Assembly (NCBI RefSeq): GCF_000426305.1
Contig: NZ_AUFC01000016.1
Coordinates: 20,371 to 84,370 of the forward strand
DNA length: 64,000 nt
Direction of reading: 5' to 3'
Origin: Anaerovorax odorimutans DSM 5092
Lineage (GTDB): Bacteria > Bacillota > Clostridia > Peptostreptococcales > Anaerovoracaceae
The notes under the pieces are model-generated. The model had not been told where the DNA came from and made no database searches. It worked only from the letters and a program-made list of their open reading frames with translations. Each line of letters begins with the position of its first letter. Position 1 is the stretch's first letter. Shown one piece after another: positions 55,001-63,381 of this stretch. Made by a program: the position numbers and the translations under genes.

Positions 55001-55801
55001 ATGGCAGTCTCACATAAAGGTGCAATAAGTTTTGGTTTAGTTCATATCCCTGTAGGACTATACACTGCTACAAGAGACAATGATATACATTTTAATCAGT
55101 TGTGTAAAGAAGATAATAGCCGAGTAAGATACAAAAAAGTATGTGCCGGATGCGGTAAAGAAGTATCGTCTGACGATATTATAAAAGGCTTTGAATATGA
55201 TAAAGATAAATATGTTATTGTAACAGATGAAGATTTTGAAAAAATCAAAACAGAAAAAGATCGTACAATTCAAATCTTACATTTCTCAGATCTAAAAAGT
55301 ATACAGCCTATTTACTATGATAAAACCTACCATGCGGTTCCCGAAACAGGAGGAGAAAAAGCTTTTGAACTTCTGCGGGAAGCTATGAAACAGGAGAACA
55401 AGGTTGCCATAGCAAAAACAGTTATGGGAAACAGCGAAACATTATTATGTATTATCCCAACTGAAGATGGAATTTTTATTGAAAAGATGTTCTTTTCCGA
55501 TGAAATCAAGGAAATACCTAAAGCATATACAAAACCGGATGTAAATGAAAGTGAGCTTACTATGGCAAAAACATTAATAGACTCCATGGTAAAGCCTTTT
55601 GAGCCCAAATTATATAAGGATGAATATCAAGTACGCTTAAAGCAATTAATAGAAGATAAAATTGCAGGAAAAGAAATTATTGCATCAAAAGCAAAAGATA
55701 AAGGAAATGTTATTGATCTTATGGAAGCTCTGCAAAAAAGTATAGAAGAAGCAACGCCTGTTAAAAAGAAAAAAAGTACTAAGAAAAAACAAGGTGCTTA
55801 G
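55001..55801 (+). CDS. ku: Ku protein (non-homologous end joining)
   Basis: Binds DNA double-strand ends for repair by end joining, chiefly in dormant cells and spores. The 266-residue bacterial Ku core is complete: AVSHKGAISFGLVHIPVGLY, a CAGCGKEV zinc-type motif, and YDKTYHAVPETGGEKAFELL. The C terminus is Lys-rich (VKKKKSTKKKQ). The start at 55001 has AAAGAGGTG ahead and is preferred over 54992. The partner ligD, expected right downstream, is only a remnant. Confidence 0.93.
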   Translation: MAVSHKGAISFGLVHIPVGLYTATRDNDIHFNQLCKEDNSRVRYKKVCAGCGKEVSSDDIIKGFEYDKDKYVIVTDEDFEKIKTEKDRTIQILHFSDLKSIQPIYYDKTYHAVPETGGEKAFELLREAMKQENKVAIAKTVMGNSETLLCIIPTEDGIFIEKMFFSDEIKEIPKAYTKPDVNESELTMAKTLIDSMVKPFEPKLYKDEYQVRLKQLIEDKIAGKEIIASKAKDKGNVIDLMEALQKSIEEATPVKKKKSTKKKQGA

Positions 55802-56076
55802 ATGGATATTTTTGAATCAAAATCTTAAATCATTGCTTATAAGCTTAGAGAGTTCACCTTTTGATAAAATTAATTAGATTTTCCAAAATTAAAATATCTC
55901 CGCCATTTTTAAATATCCCTAAGAGAAGTAACAATAAAAATGTTGCTTGGATTGTTCCAACCCTTTTATGTACGGTTAAATACATGCAAAAAACTTCTTC
56001 CGCTTCTTTAAGACAGCCAGTATTTAAAGGACTTGGACGTGATAAAGAAACTAAAGATTGTAAAATTAAAAATTAA
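55802..56076 (+). pseudogene. ligD: Remnant of a LigD-type ATP-dependent DNA ligase gene
   Basis: An ATG with AAGGTG ahead follows the ku stop at once and encodes MDIFESKS, then a stop. Further down, in a second frame (from about 55930), the C-terminal OB-fold end of a LigD ligase domain can be read: NNKNVAWIVPTLLCTVKY, then SLRQPVFKGLGRDKE. Hence most of the gene is deleted and the ends have decayed. Without an intact copy elsewhere, end joining would need another ligase. Confidence 0.75.
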
Positions 56077-56096
56077 TAAAAAGTTTTATAAATGGA

Positions 56097-56131
56097 AAAA
56101 ACAGAAGTAGTCTACTTACTGCTTCTGTTTT
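56097..56131 (-). terminator. Two-way terminator downstream of the ligD remnant
   Basis: AAAACAGAAG / CTTCTGTTTT stem with a loop; between the remnant and the convergent small ORF. Confidence 0.75.
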
Positions 56132-56155
56132 ATTGTGAACAGTATTTTTTTGTTA

Positions 56156-56293
56156 TTACTGCTTTTCAGAGCAATTTTTGCAGTCATCTAAGCTGCTGTT
56201 CTGATCTTTGTTTTGGTCAAAATTCTTCAACTGCTTTTCTTTACTTCTATTTGATTCACTCTTTTGTAAATCATCTATTCTGTTATTATCCAT
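56156..56293 (-). CDS. 45-residue hydrophilic protein
   Basis: Starts MDNNRIDDLQKSESNRSK and ends DDCKNCSEKQ; very polar, two cysteines as CKNC at the tail. The site GGAGGTGATAAAA is excellent. No family is recognised; the composition resembles small spore or stress peptides, with no further evidence. Confidence 0.6.
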   Translation of the reverse strand: MDNNRIDDLQKSESNRSKEKQLKNFDQNKDQNSSLDDCKNCSEKQ

Positions 56294-56440
56294 TTTTATC
56301 ACCTCCATAAGTATTATTATCATTAAACTGATAAATATACTCTAATCTTATAGAAATTTAGTATTTTTTAATATTTTACACCCTACCCCTTATTATAAAA
56401 TCTTAAAAATATGGTATAATAATATTAAAGGAGGCAAAAA

Positions 56441-56584
56441 ATGAATAAAAATTTGATGAAGTTTAAATTATGCTCTTATCGGCAAGCTCTGAAAAAAGCT
56501 ATTGAAAAGAATGATAAAAATGCCATAAAATGTTGGAAAGCCGATATTAAATCCTTAAAACAAGAAATTGAACATACTGTATAA
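56441..56584 (+). CDS. 47-residue basic protein
   Basis: Starts MNKNLMKFKLCSYRQALKK and continues with a charged helical stretch (KNDKNAIKCWKADIKSLKQE). AAAGGAGG precedes the ATG at ideal spacing, and TATAAT at 56415-56420 could be its -10. A terminator follows at 56594-56620. No family is recognised. Confidence 0.6.
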   Translation: MNKNLMKFKLCSYRQALKKAIEKNDKNAIKCWKADIKSLKQEIEHTV

Positions 56585-56593
56585 TTTAAAACG

Positions 56594-56620
56594 AAAAAGA
56601 AGTTATTGACTTCTTTTTTT
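56594..56620 (+). terminator. Terminator after the 56441 ORF
   Basis: AAAAAGAAGT / ACTTCTTTTTTT with a 5-base loop. Confidence 0.8.
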
Positions 56621-56660
56621 GTGTTTGTATATTATATAACATTAATATTCTATAGTATAT

Positions 56661-56837
56661 TTTTCAACATCCTTTATCTCCACAAATTTTAATTGTTTCA
56701 ACACTTTTCCACACATCCTGATAATTTGTATACAATTTTATCCAATTATAGTTGTGGATAAAATTTAGATATATAAACCTCTACTTTTCAATATTTATTT
56801 ATTGTTCTTAAAATAAAAACTATAATTATCCACAGTT
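56661..56837 (+). repeat. DnaA-box-like element, copy A
   Basis: Holds TTTTCCACA (56705), TTGTGGATAA (56752) and TTATCCACA (56826), the last two perfect DnaA boxes on opposite strands. Together with TTTTCAACA, TTGTATAC and ATCCAA, the order and spacing repeat at 62560-62738. The rest of 56621-56978 has no gene. Confidence 0.7.
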
Positions 56838-56978
56838 TTATTACTTTAAGTATATAATTAGAATCTTACTTTAATTATTTATACATTAAAAGTTTTAAAA
56901 ATATAATAATTCACATAATATAAAAGTCTAACATAATATATAAAGTACTTACCCTAAACATGAAGGGAGGTATTTTCT

Positions 56979-57086
56979 ATGAGATGTTGTTGTAGATGTT
57001 ACTGCAGATGTTATTGCAGGTGTTGTTGTAGGTGTTGTTGCAGATGTTGCTGTTGTAGATGTTGCTGCAGACGTTATTGCTGCTAA
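56979..57086 (+). CDS. 35-residue Cys-Arg repeat peptide
   Basis: After Met, the peptide consists only of Cys (22), Arg (9) and Tyr (3), mostly as a four-residue repeat Arg-Cys-(Cys/Tyr)-Cys. At the DNA level it is a 12-base tandem repeat of the type AGATGTTGTTGT. GAAGGGAGG lies 8 bases before the ATG, and a strong terminator lies 80 bases past the stop, so it looks like a real monocistronic gene. It may bind metal or cross-link, perhaps in the spore coat; this is a guess. No family is recognised. Confidence 0.7.
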   Translation: MRCCCRCYCRCYCRCCCRCCCRCCCCRCCCRRYCC

Positions 57087-57166
57087 GATCATGAATGTTG
57101 AAACTGATAGTTAAAATATATAATAACTGAATTTAAAATTAATAATAAATTAAATTTTTTAATATA

Positions 57167-57200
57167 GAAGCATCCTCAGTTAATTGAGGATGCTTCTTAT
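57167..57200 (+). terminator. Terminator after the Cys-Arg peptide gene
   Basis: GAAGCATCCTCA / TGAGGATGCTTC, perfect 12-pair stem, T-rich tail. Confidence 0.9.
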
Positions 57201-57639
57201 TATGAGGTAATTAATTATTTTTTAAATATGTTAAACTATAAAACTAAGTGTAACAGTTAATGATAATATAAAATAGCTCTTAATAAAAACTTATTTTAAA
57301 ATTTTTACTCCAAAACTATAAACTTGAAGGTTAAATATAACTAAGAGTAATTTATACAAATGAATACGAGTGGCATAGATGACTTTATAGCTTAGTATAT
57401 TTTAGTATATTATCATAGGAAAATTATTCTAAAAAATATATTGACAAATTTATTAATTTATATTACCGTATTATTGTACTAGTTTATTAATACAATAATA
57501 CAATGAGAACTTTTATTTTATAATATATTGTAATATTAGACAATATAAAAATTAAAATAAAAGTTAACTTATTTATTCTTTTGTAGTAAACTTAGTTTAA
57601 AGACCTATTTAAAATGAGAAGGAAAGGAAAATAATATTT
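57201..57639. other. Promoter region of the stalk-domain gene
   Basis: No gene seen. It holds a perfect 11-base inverted repeat, GTATTATTGTA at 57469-57479 and TACAATAATAC at 57492-57502. TTGTAC (57475) and TAATAC (57497) inside it, 16 bases apart, could form a promoter covered by an operator. Confidence 0.4.
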
Positions 57640-59118
57640 ATGAAAAAATCTTTTAAAATTTTTATTGTTGTAGCTTTAATTTTATCACTTACATTATCGG
57701 GGACCATAACAGCGCTCGCTTCTGATTCCAATGCAATAAAGGTACAATATAACGGAGAAAATATTGCTTTTACAGATGCTTATGCAAAAATAGTTAACGG
57801 AAGAGTAATGGTACCACTACGACAAACTCTTGAAGCTATGGGAGCAGATATAACATATGATTCAAAAACCAAAACAATATCCGCTAAAACAAATGAAAAA
57901 GAAATTTCATTTGCTGTAGGAGAAAAAAATATTACTGTAATTCAAAATGGAAATAAATCTATAAAAAATATGGATGTAGCTTCATTTGTTGATAAAACCT
58001 CAAATAGAACTTACGTACCTGTTCGATTTATTGCCGAAAGTATGGATTACTGTGTTGGTTGGGATAAATCAGAAAAAACAGTGGTTATTATTGATTGTAG
58101 TAACTTATTTGAAAATGTGGATAAAGATTTTTCTATAATCAGTAAACTTTTCAAAACAAATCTTGATCTTGAAAAAGCATACAAAACAACAGGACAATTT
58201 GATTATGATTTTTCTATTTTTGAAAATGAAGAAACACAATTTTCTCCAATAGAGGTTTCAGCTACAGGTAAAGTAAGCGGTATTCAGCAAAAACTAAATG
58301 CAGAGTTAGATATGAATTTAACTTTAAATATGGATAAAATGATATCAAAATTATCAGAAGAAGAAAAAACTGAATTACAACCTTTTTTAGATATGGCTAA
58401 TGACTTAAACATGAAAATTAGAATGAATGGAGAAACAGGAAATACATATATGAATTCCCCTGTATTTAGCCAATTAGACCCTAGTATTGATGAGAATACA
58501 TGGTATAAAATGAATATTTATGATATGTATGATAATATGGGCATAGATATTAAATCAATAATTGATATGTCTTATTCAAATGTTAATATTTCTGAAGTAT
58601 TTGAGAAATTATTATCAATGAGCAATTCGGATGTCAATGTAAACACATATAATGATATTAAAACTGCATATTCATTTGCAAAAGATCTTATTGGAGATAC
58701 TGCTTTTAAAACAACTAAATCCGGGTCAATTACTACGTATACTCTAGATTTAAGCAAAACATCTATACTTTCATCATTAGCAAAGACAGCTATAAAAGAA
58801 GGTGTTTCAACAGATTCTATGGATTTAGACAGCCTAAAGGATACTCTAAGCAATAGTAACTTCAATGCAACTATAACTATAAAAGAAAAAAATGGTGTAT
58901 TAAATGATTATAGTTTAAAAGGAAATTGCACAACTGATGATATTCAATTCTCTTTAGATATGTCAGGTGACCACAAAAATTCTGATGTAAAAATGACAAT
59001 AAATCAAGAAGATAAGTTTAATATTAATATTAAAGCAAATTCCAGCATAACAGAAACTACAGAAGTTCCAAATGTTGAAGTACCAACAGACGCAAAAGTA
59101 GTAGATTTCCCTATGTAA
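57640..59118 (+). CDS. Secreted protein with copper-amine-oxidase-type stalk domain
   Basis: A 492-residue exported protein. A signal peptide (residues 1-27) is followed by a stalk domain of two repeats (MVPLRQTLEAMGADITYDSK and VPVRFIAESMDYCVGWDKS). The remaining 330 residues, rich in Ser, Asn, Lys and Thr with repeated strand-like stretches, match no family I know; the layout recalls large lipoprotein-like beta structures. Role at the cell surface is likely. AGAAGGAAAGG lies before the start. A terminator follows. Confidence 0.75.
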   Translation: MKKSFKIFIVVALILSLTLSGTITALASDSNAIKVQYNGENIAFTDAYAKIVNGRVMVPLRQTLEAMGADITYDSKTKTISAKTNEKEISFAVGEKNITVIQNGNKSIKNMDVASFVDKTSNRTYVPVRFIAESMDYCVGWDKSEKTVVIIDCSNLFENVDKDFSIISKLFKTNLDLEKAYKTTGQFDYDFSIFENEETQFSPIEVSATGKVSGIQQKLNAELDMNLTLNMDKMISKLSEEEKTELQPFLDMANDLNMKIRMNGETGNTYMNSPVFSQLDPSIDENTWYKMNIYDMYDNMGIDIKSIIDMSYSNVNISEVFEKLLSMSNSDVNVNTYNDIKTAYSFAKDLIGDTAFKTTKSGSITTYTLDLSKTSILSSLAKTAIKEGVSTDSMDLDSLKDTLSNSNFNATITIKEKNGVLNDYSLKGNCTTDDIQFSLDMSGDHKNSDVKMTINQEDKFNINIKANSSITETTEVPNVEVPTDAKVVDFPM

Positions 59119-59150
59119 TAAATATAAGATTTAAAATAAACTAAATAAAA

Positions 59151-59187
59151 ATGCAGGTTCCTTATTTTATAGTGAACCTGTTTTTTT
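59151..59187 (+). terminator. Terminator after the stalk-domain gene
   Basis: CAGGTTC / GAACCTG followed by seven T. Confidence 0.8.
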
Positions 59188-59232
59188 AATGTTACTTTAT
59201 AAGTTTTTATCAGAGCTTTTTTGGTAACAATA

Positions 59233-59697
59233 TCAAAATAACATTATAAACATGGCTGTACTGTAAAAAAATGCGAGCGGTATAGATAGTAGTACTAAAT
59301 ATACTTTTGCTCTTGTGCATCGCACTGAATGAAAATTCACTAAAACTCTTACTGTAGCTGCACTTGACAAAAAGGCTACTATAAATAAGCTTGACAAAGA
59401 AAATGATAATAGTGAAGTCCTATCCCAAATTAACTGGGTATCGGTAATAGACATTATAAACAAATTTAAAAAAGCCCTCACAACAATCAAAAACAGAGCA
59501 GTATATCCCAATCCCTTGAAATATCCATTTTTCCAATTATCATTGCAAATTTCTTTCCTTTTTTTATAAAAAATTATTATAGTTGAAATCACTAACTCTA
59601 TTAGTATCCATACGGGGATAACATACCATGCTCCTGTCCATAAAAAGACATCCCACCAATCTTTTAAATTAAATAATAATTGTTCAATTATCATCAT
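59233..59697 (-). CDS. Hypothetical membrane protein
   Basis: A 154-residue protein with about four hydrophobic segments (around 25-45, 64-85, 98-120 and 132-152) and a short Lys/Arg-rich loop after the first (YKKRKEI). No family is recognised, and no catalytic motif is seen. It has no strong ribosome site that I can identify. It stands alone between the stalk protein and the lipoprotein. Confidence 0.55.
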   Translation of the reverse strand: MMIIEQLLFNLKDWWDVFLWTGAWYVIPVWILIELVISTIIIFYKKRKEICNDNWKNGYFKGLGYTALFLIVVRAFLNLFIMSITDTQLIWDRTSLLSFSLSSLFIVAFLSSAATVRVLVNFHSVRCTRAKVYLVLLSIPLAFFYSTAMFIMLF

Positions 59698-59810
59698 ATT
59701 ATTTTACCTTCCCTAATTGGCAATCAGAAATACCTTTATTATTAGGTCAATTAAAATTCTTGAACTAATCTTTATGAAGAACCCCCGACCTTTACATTCA
59801 ATCTGATACA

Positions 59811-59907
59811 AAAAATCGTGATTAATCGCCATTAAACGATATGATTAAACCCTGTATATTTCAACGTTTATAAACATTCGTGAAAAATCGTGATTAATCG
59901 TCATTAA
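59811..59907. repeat. Two 25-base direct repeats
   Basis: AAAAATCGTGATTAATCGCC with ATTAA at 59811-59835 and the same sequence with one change (CGTC) at 59883-59907. They start 72 bases apart, in the 259-base gap between the membrane protein and lipoprotein genes. They could be protein-binding sites or the trace of a lost integrative element. Confidence 0.5.
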
Positions 59908-59956
59908 TTACTCATGTGGGAAAAATATGGGAAATTTTTAAGAAAGCAAGTATGTT

Positions 59957-60628
59957 TTATAAAGTGTCTGCTCTTACATATAGTTTTTTATCAATTAATT
60001 TATATTCAGTAAAAAGTCCTTGCGATCCATATGGAACATTAATACTGTGCTCCTGTTTATCAAATTTAATATTTTGTTGTCCATTTATTCTTCCAACCAA
60101 AATAAATGGCGTCTCTTCTTCTAATGATACTCTATAAACTAACGTTTCCAGGTTTATACACAAATCTCCTAAAGAAACAATAACTTCATCCACTTCATCC
60201 CCATCCAAATCACAACACGTAATTTGAATGTAATACCCTTCTTTTACTTCTCCTAACCCATATTGATCAAATGCCTCATCAATTTCAAAATCATAAGCAA
60301 AATTAATTCCGTAATTACCTTTCATTCCACTTACAGAAATACCATTTGGATGATTTCTTCCAATAATAAAAGTTTCATCTTCTCCGTCATTATCAATATC
60401 GCATATTATAGACGCTTCTTTTCCTTCAATAATTGATGTGCTATCCAAAATAGTATATGCACTACATTCTCCTTGAAAGAGTACATTATCGCCTTCTATT
60501 ATTATTGTATTCTTTTCTTTTTTAGAATCCGTTTTATTTTCTTTATCAACTGCATTTGAAGAACAACCTGAAGTTAGTAAAATACCAATTATGAAAAATA
60601 TCATTAAAAAGTTCTTAGCTTTGATCAT
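59957..60628 (-). CDS. Lipoprotein with EF-hand-like DxDxDG repeats
   Basis: A 223-residue protein with a lipoprotein signal (lipobox LLTSGCSS, Cys at about 22). Two calcium-type loops, DIDNDGEDETFII and DLDGDEVDEVIV, resemble the integrin-like FG-GAP/VCBS repeats. It is probably anchored on the outer face of the membrane. Function unknown. An AGGAGGG site precedes the start. It is the neighbour of the secreted Kelch protein on the same strand, but with a 259-base gap. Confidence 0.7.
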   Translation of the reverse strand: MIKAKNFLMIFFIIGILLTSGCSSNAVDKENKTDSKKEKNTIIIEGDNVLFQGECSAYTILDSTSIIEGKEASIICDIDNDGEDETFIIGRNHPNGISVSGMKGNYGINFAYDFEIDEAFDQYGLGEVKEGYYIQITCCDLDGDEVDEVIVSLGDLCINLETLVYRVSLEEETPFILVGRINGQQNIKFDKQEHSINVPYGSQGLFTEYKLIDKKLYVRADTL

Positions 60629-60831
60629 TACTTATGCCCTCCTAATAATTTATCCTACCCATTAAATTTATTATTAACTAGCCCTTTCACATATCTATAA
60701 TACCACATTATTCCATTTTATGTATTATATAAATTATAAAAACTTTATCACCATAGCTTGTATAAGTCATCTTGCTTGATAAATTCAATACATTTTTCCC
60801 TTTTGCTTGATTTAAATATTTCCAAAAACCT

Positions 60832-60866
60832 AAAAAAGCCAGCCAAGGATTTCTCCCCAGCCGGCA
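60832..60866 (-). terminator. Terminator after the Kelch gene
   Basis: On the minus strand GCCGGCTGGGGA / TCCTTGGCTGGC, a 12-pair stem with a GAAA tetraloop and six T. Confidence 0.88.
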
Positions 60867-60887
60867 TCATGATATCTTATAATCTTA

Positions 60888-62261
60888 CTATACATTCACT
60901 CTAACATAAATCTGATAAGTTTGTCCTTCTAGTTCTCCTTGAATAATAGCAAGTCCTTTTTTTACTGCTGTCACTTTTCCGCTTGCTGATACTATGGCTA
61001 CGCTTTCATCCATAGATGTCCAAGTTACTAAACTGGGATCATCAGATAAATATAGATTAGAGTTATCTCCTGCTTTTAAATGAACTGCCAAACGCATTTC
61101 ATCCGCGGTACCCTCCACTACTTTTACCGGTATATATTCCTTGAATGTTCCATCTGCATTTTCAGCATAAATATCAGCTTGTCCCTCACCAACTGCTGTT
61201 ACTTTTCCGTTAGCATCCACTGTGGCTACGGCTTCATTTGTAGAACTCCATGTGAAATTGGTATTATCTGTTAAATTGTATGATACACTTAGCTGAACAG
61301 TTTCACCTGTATTTAGTAGTACAGATAGTTTATTATCTGTATCAGTACTATCTCCTATTTTTAGAGATTCCATTGTATTTAAGTTATCGCTTATACTATT
61401 TCCACCCATTACGTAAAGTTTTCCATTTACTATTACAGAGCCATGCATAATTCTTATTTCAGACATAGGTATTTCTTTAGTCCATGTATCGTTTGTAATA
61501 TCATAAATGTAAACTAAATTCGAAGAACTACCGTTGATTCTGCCACCAGTAACATAAATATTATTACCGTTTGCACATGCTGATAATTCTGTTTTCTTAT
61601 TAGGCATCTCTGAAACTTTTGTCCAATTATCTTCCTCTATATCATATTTATATATACATTTAGACGTAGCTGCAGAACCTCCACCTATTGAATAAATATT
61701 ATTTTCTATAGATACAATACCATTATAACCTATATTACCAATATCTGATCCGGTTGTCCATACCCCAGTTATTGTATCAAAAATTTGTACATTAGTTAAT
61801 TTACTTTCACTATTATACATAATAAAATAAACCTTATTATTTACCGCTACAGCTGAAAATCCTTCTACGGTTTTTATTTGGGGTACATCTTCACTACTTG
61901 TCCATGTATTTGTTTTAGTATCATAAATCTGCATAACAGGTATAGTATAGTTTTCATCTATACCAAACATATATATTTTTTCTCCAACAACAGCACACGT
62001 TGAAAATTTTTTAGGAATAGGCACAGATGCTCCTGTTTCCCAAGTACCTGTTGTCGTATTATAAATTTCATTTAATTCAGGAGAATATCTCCCCCCTATG
62101 GTATAAATCTTATCACCCACTGTTGCTACAGAAAAATTTATTTTACCTTTTGACATAGGTGCTTCTTCCTGCCACCCTTCTTCTCCATCTGCCCAGGCGC
62201 TAACTCCTGATATGCTTAATACCATACATAAAGTTAAAAAAATTGTTAATAATCGTTTCAT
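60888..62261 (-). CDS. Secreted Kelch-repeat protein with bacterial Ig-like (BIG2) domains
   Basis: A 457-residue exported protein. The signal peptide (MKRLLTIFLTLCMVLSISG) starts at 62261; the open frame extends upstream, but GGGAGG lies just before this ATG. About six Kelch repeats follow (for example KIYTIGGRYSPELNEIYN and NIYVTGGRINGSSSNLVYIY), which fold as a beta-propeller. The C terminus holds BIG2-type domains (WSSTNEAVATVDANGKVTAV and a second, shorter copy). It probably acts in surface binding. Confidence 0.85.
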   Translation of the reverse strand: MKRLLTIFLTLCMVLSISGVSAWADGEEGWQEEAPMSKGKINFSVATVGDKIYTIGGRYSPELNEIYNTTTGTWETGASVPIPKKFSTCAVVGEKIYMFGIDENYTIPVMQIYDTKTNTWTSSEDVPQIKTVEGFSAVAVNNKVYFIMYNSESKLTNVQIFDTITGVWTTGSDIGNIGYNGIVSIENNIYSIGGGSAATSKCIYKYDIEEDNWTKVSEMPNKKTELSACANGNNIYVTGGRINGSSSNLVYIYDITNDTWTKEIPMSEIRIMHGSVIVNGKLYVMGGNSISDNLNTMESLKIGDSTDTDNKLSVLLNTGETVQLSVSYNLTDNTNFTWSSTNEAVATVDANGKVTAVGEGQADIYAENADGTFKEYIPVKVVEGTADEMRLAVHLKAGDNSNLYLSDDPSLVTWTSMDESVAIVSASGKVTAVKKGLAIIQGELEGQTYQIYVRVNV

Positions 62262-62280
62262 TTCTTCCTCCCTTTTGTTA

Positions 62281-62559
62281 CTATAATTGTTACAATATAA
62301 TTTTCTAGAATATATTACCATTTAAGTAAATTATATAACAGTCTGTTTTTCCATAATTTTCTATAATATAATTGATTGTTTAGGATGATTTTCTATAAAA
62401 CAAAAAAAGCCAGCTGAGTATTATCAACTTTTCTTAGTCAATAGCCTCACTCCAATCCATATATTTTCTAGGTATTAAATATTCTTTTATATTTATAATT
62501 CTTCATCTCGTCTTCTACTTTAAATATTATGTTAACTTTCATTTATTACATTAGAACAG
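62281..62559. other. Intergenic stretch right of the Kelch gene
   Basis: Promoter region of the Kelch gene; AT-rich. A second AAAAAAAGCCAGCTGAG near 62402 resembles one arm of the Kelch terminator. I see no gene. Confidence 0.4.
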
Positions 62560-62800
62560 TTTTCAACAACCCCTTTGTCCCTATATTTTAAGAACTATGA
62601 CAATTTTCCACATCATTTTTAAAATTGTATACGATTTAATCCAAATATGACTGTGCATAACTATTCTCATCTATAATCAATCATTTTCAACGTATACGCT
62701 ATTTTCATGACAAAGCAGCCTTTATTTTATCCACAGTTATTTTTATATTATCAATAATACAATTTAAAACTTGTCCACATATCAACCGTTTTTGTCCACT
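62560..62800 (+). repeat. DnaA-box-like element, copy B
   Basis: Holds TTTTCCACA (62604), TGTGCATAA (62652), TTATCCACA (62727), TTGTCCACA (62771) and TTGTCCACT (62792). From TTTTCAACA to the TGTGNATAA box, spacing is identical to copy A at 56661. See the finding on paired elements. Confidence 0.7.
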
Positions 62801-62913
62801 TATTAAATATCTAATAGTTATTTGTTACTTATATTTATAATTTTGTATGATATAATTTATTAAATATGTAATTTTAAATAATACTCGTCCAAAATCCAGA
62901 AAAGAGGATAAAC

Positions 62914-63339
62914 ATGATTAAAAAGTCTAATTTTACAAGAATAAATATCGCAAAAATAATTTATTTTTTATCTAAAATCGCAATAATAATATACTTGGGG
63001 TATGGTTATATCTTCTTTGGATTTAAGTGGATGACATTACCTTGGTGGTTTGGTATTGCCTCTATTTTTATACCTTTATCTTTAGTAAACATAATAGATC
63101 GTGGTTTTAATGAACGTCAGATTGATTATTTATCAGGAAGGTGGAAGGCATTGCCTCTTATATCTGAACTATGTGCTTTTCTTATCTTAGCTTTATTTTT
63201 AATTTTATATGTTAACAACTCTATACCAAAATTAATACTCGTGCCCTTACAAATAATTGTAGGACTCTATTTTCTTTTTTCTGATGTTATTATTAAAAAA
63301 TTGCATTCTTACTTTTATAAATTTAAATCTTATGAATAG
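62914..63339 (+). CDS. Hypothetical membrane protein, 141 residues
   Basis: Four hydrophobic segments (about 13-34, 42-62, 82-102, 107-125) with basic ends. No family is recognised. AGAAAAGAGG lies 8 bases ahead of the ATG. It lies between the DnaA-box-like element B and the group II intron, on its own. Confidence 0.6.
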   Translation: MIKKSNFTRINIAKIIYFLSKIAIIIYLGYGYIFFGFKWMTLPWWFGIASIFIPLSLVNIIDRGFNERQIDYLSGRWKALPLISELCAFLILALFLILYVNNSIPKLILVPLQIIVGLYFLFSDVIIKKLHSYFYKFKSYE

Positions 63340-63381
63340 CTAAAAACTAATTATTTGTTGTTATAAATTTTAGTTTGTCTA

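Noticed and set aside
56640..56840. Chromosome origin (oriC)
   Set aside because: DnaA boxes are present, but no dnaA, dnaN, rpmH or parAB genes are nearby; kept only as a DnaA-box-like element.
56990..57075. CRISPR-like or microsatellite repeat
   Set aside because: The 12-base units have no spacers, and they encode a clean peptide with ribosome site and terminator.
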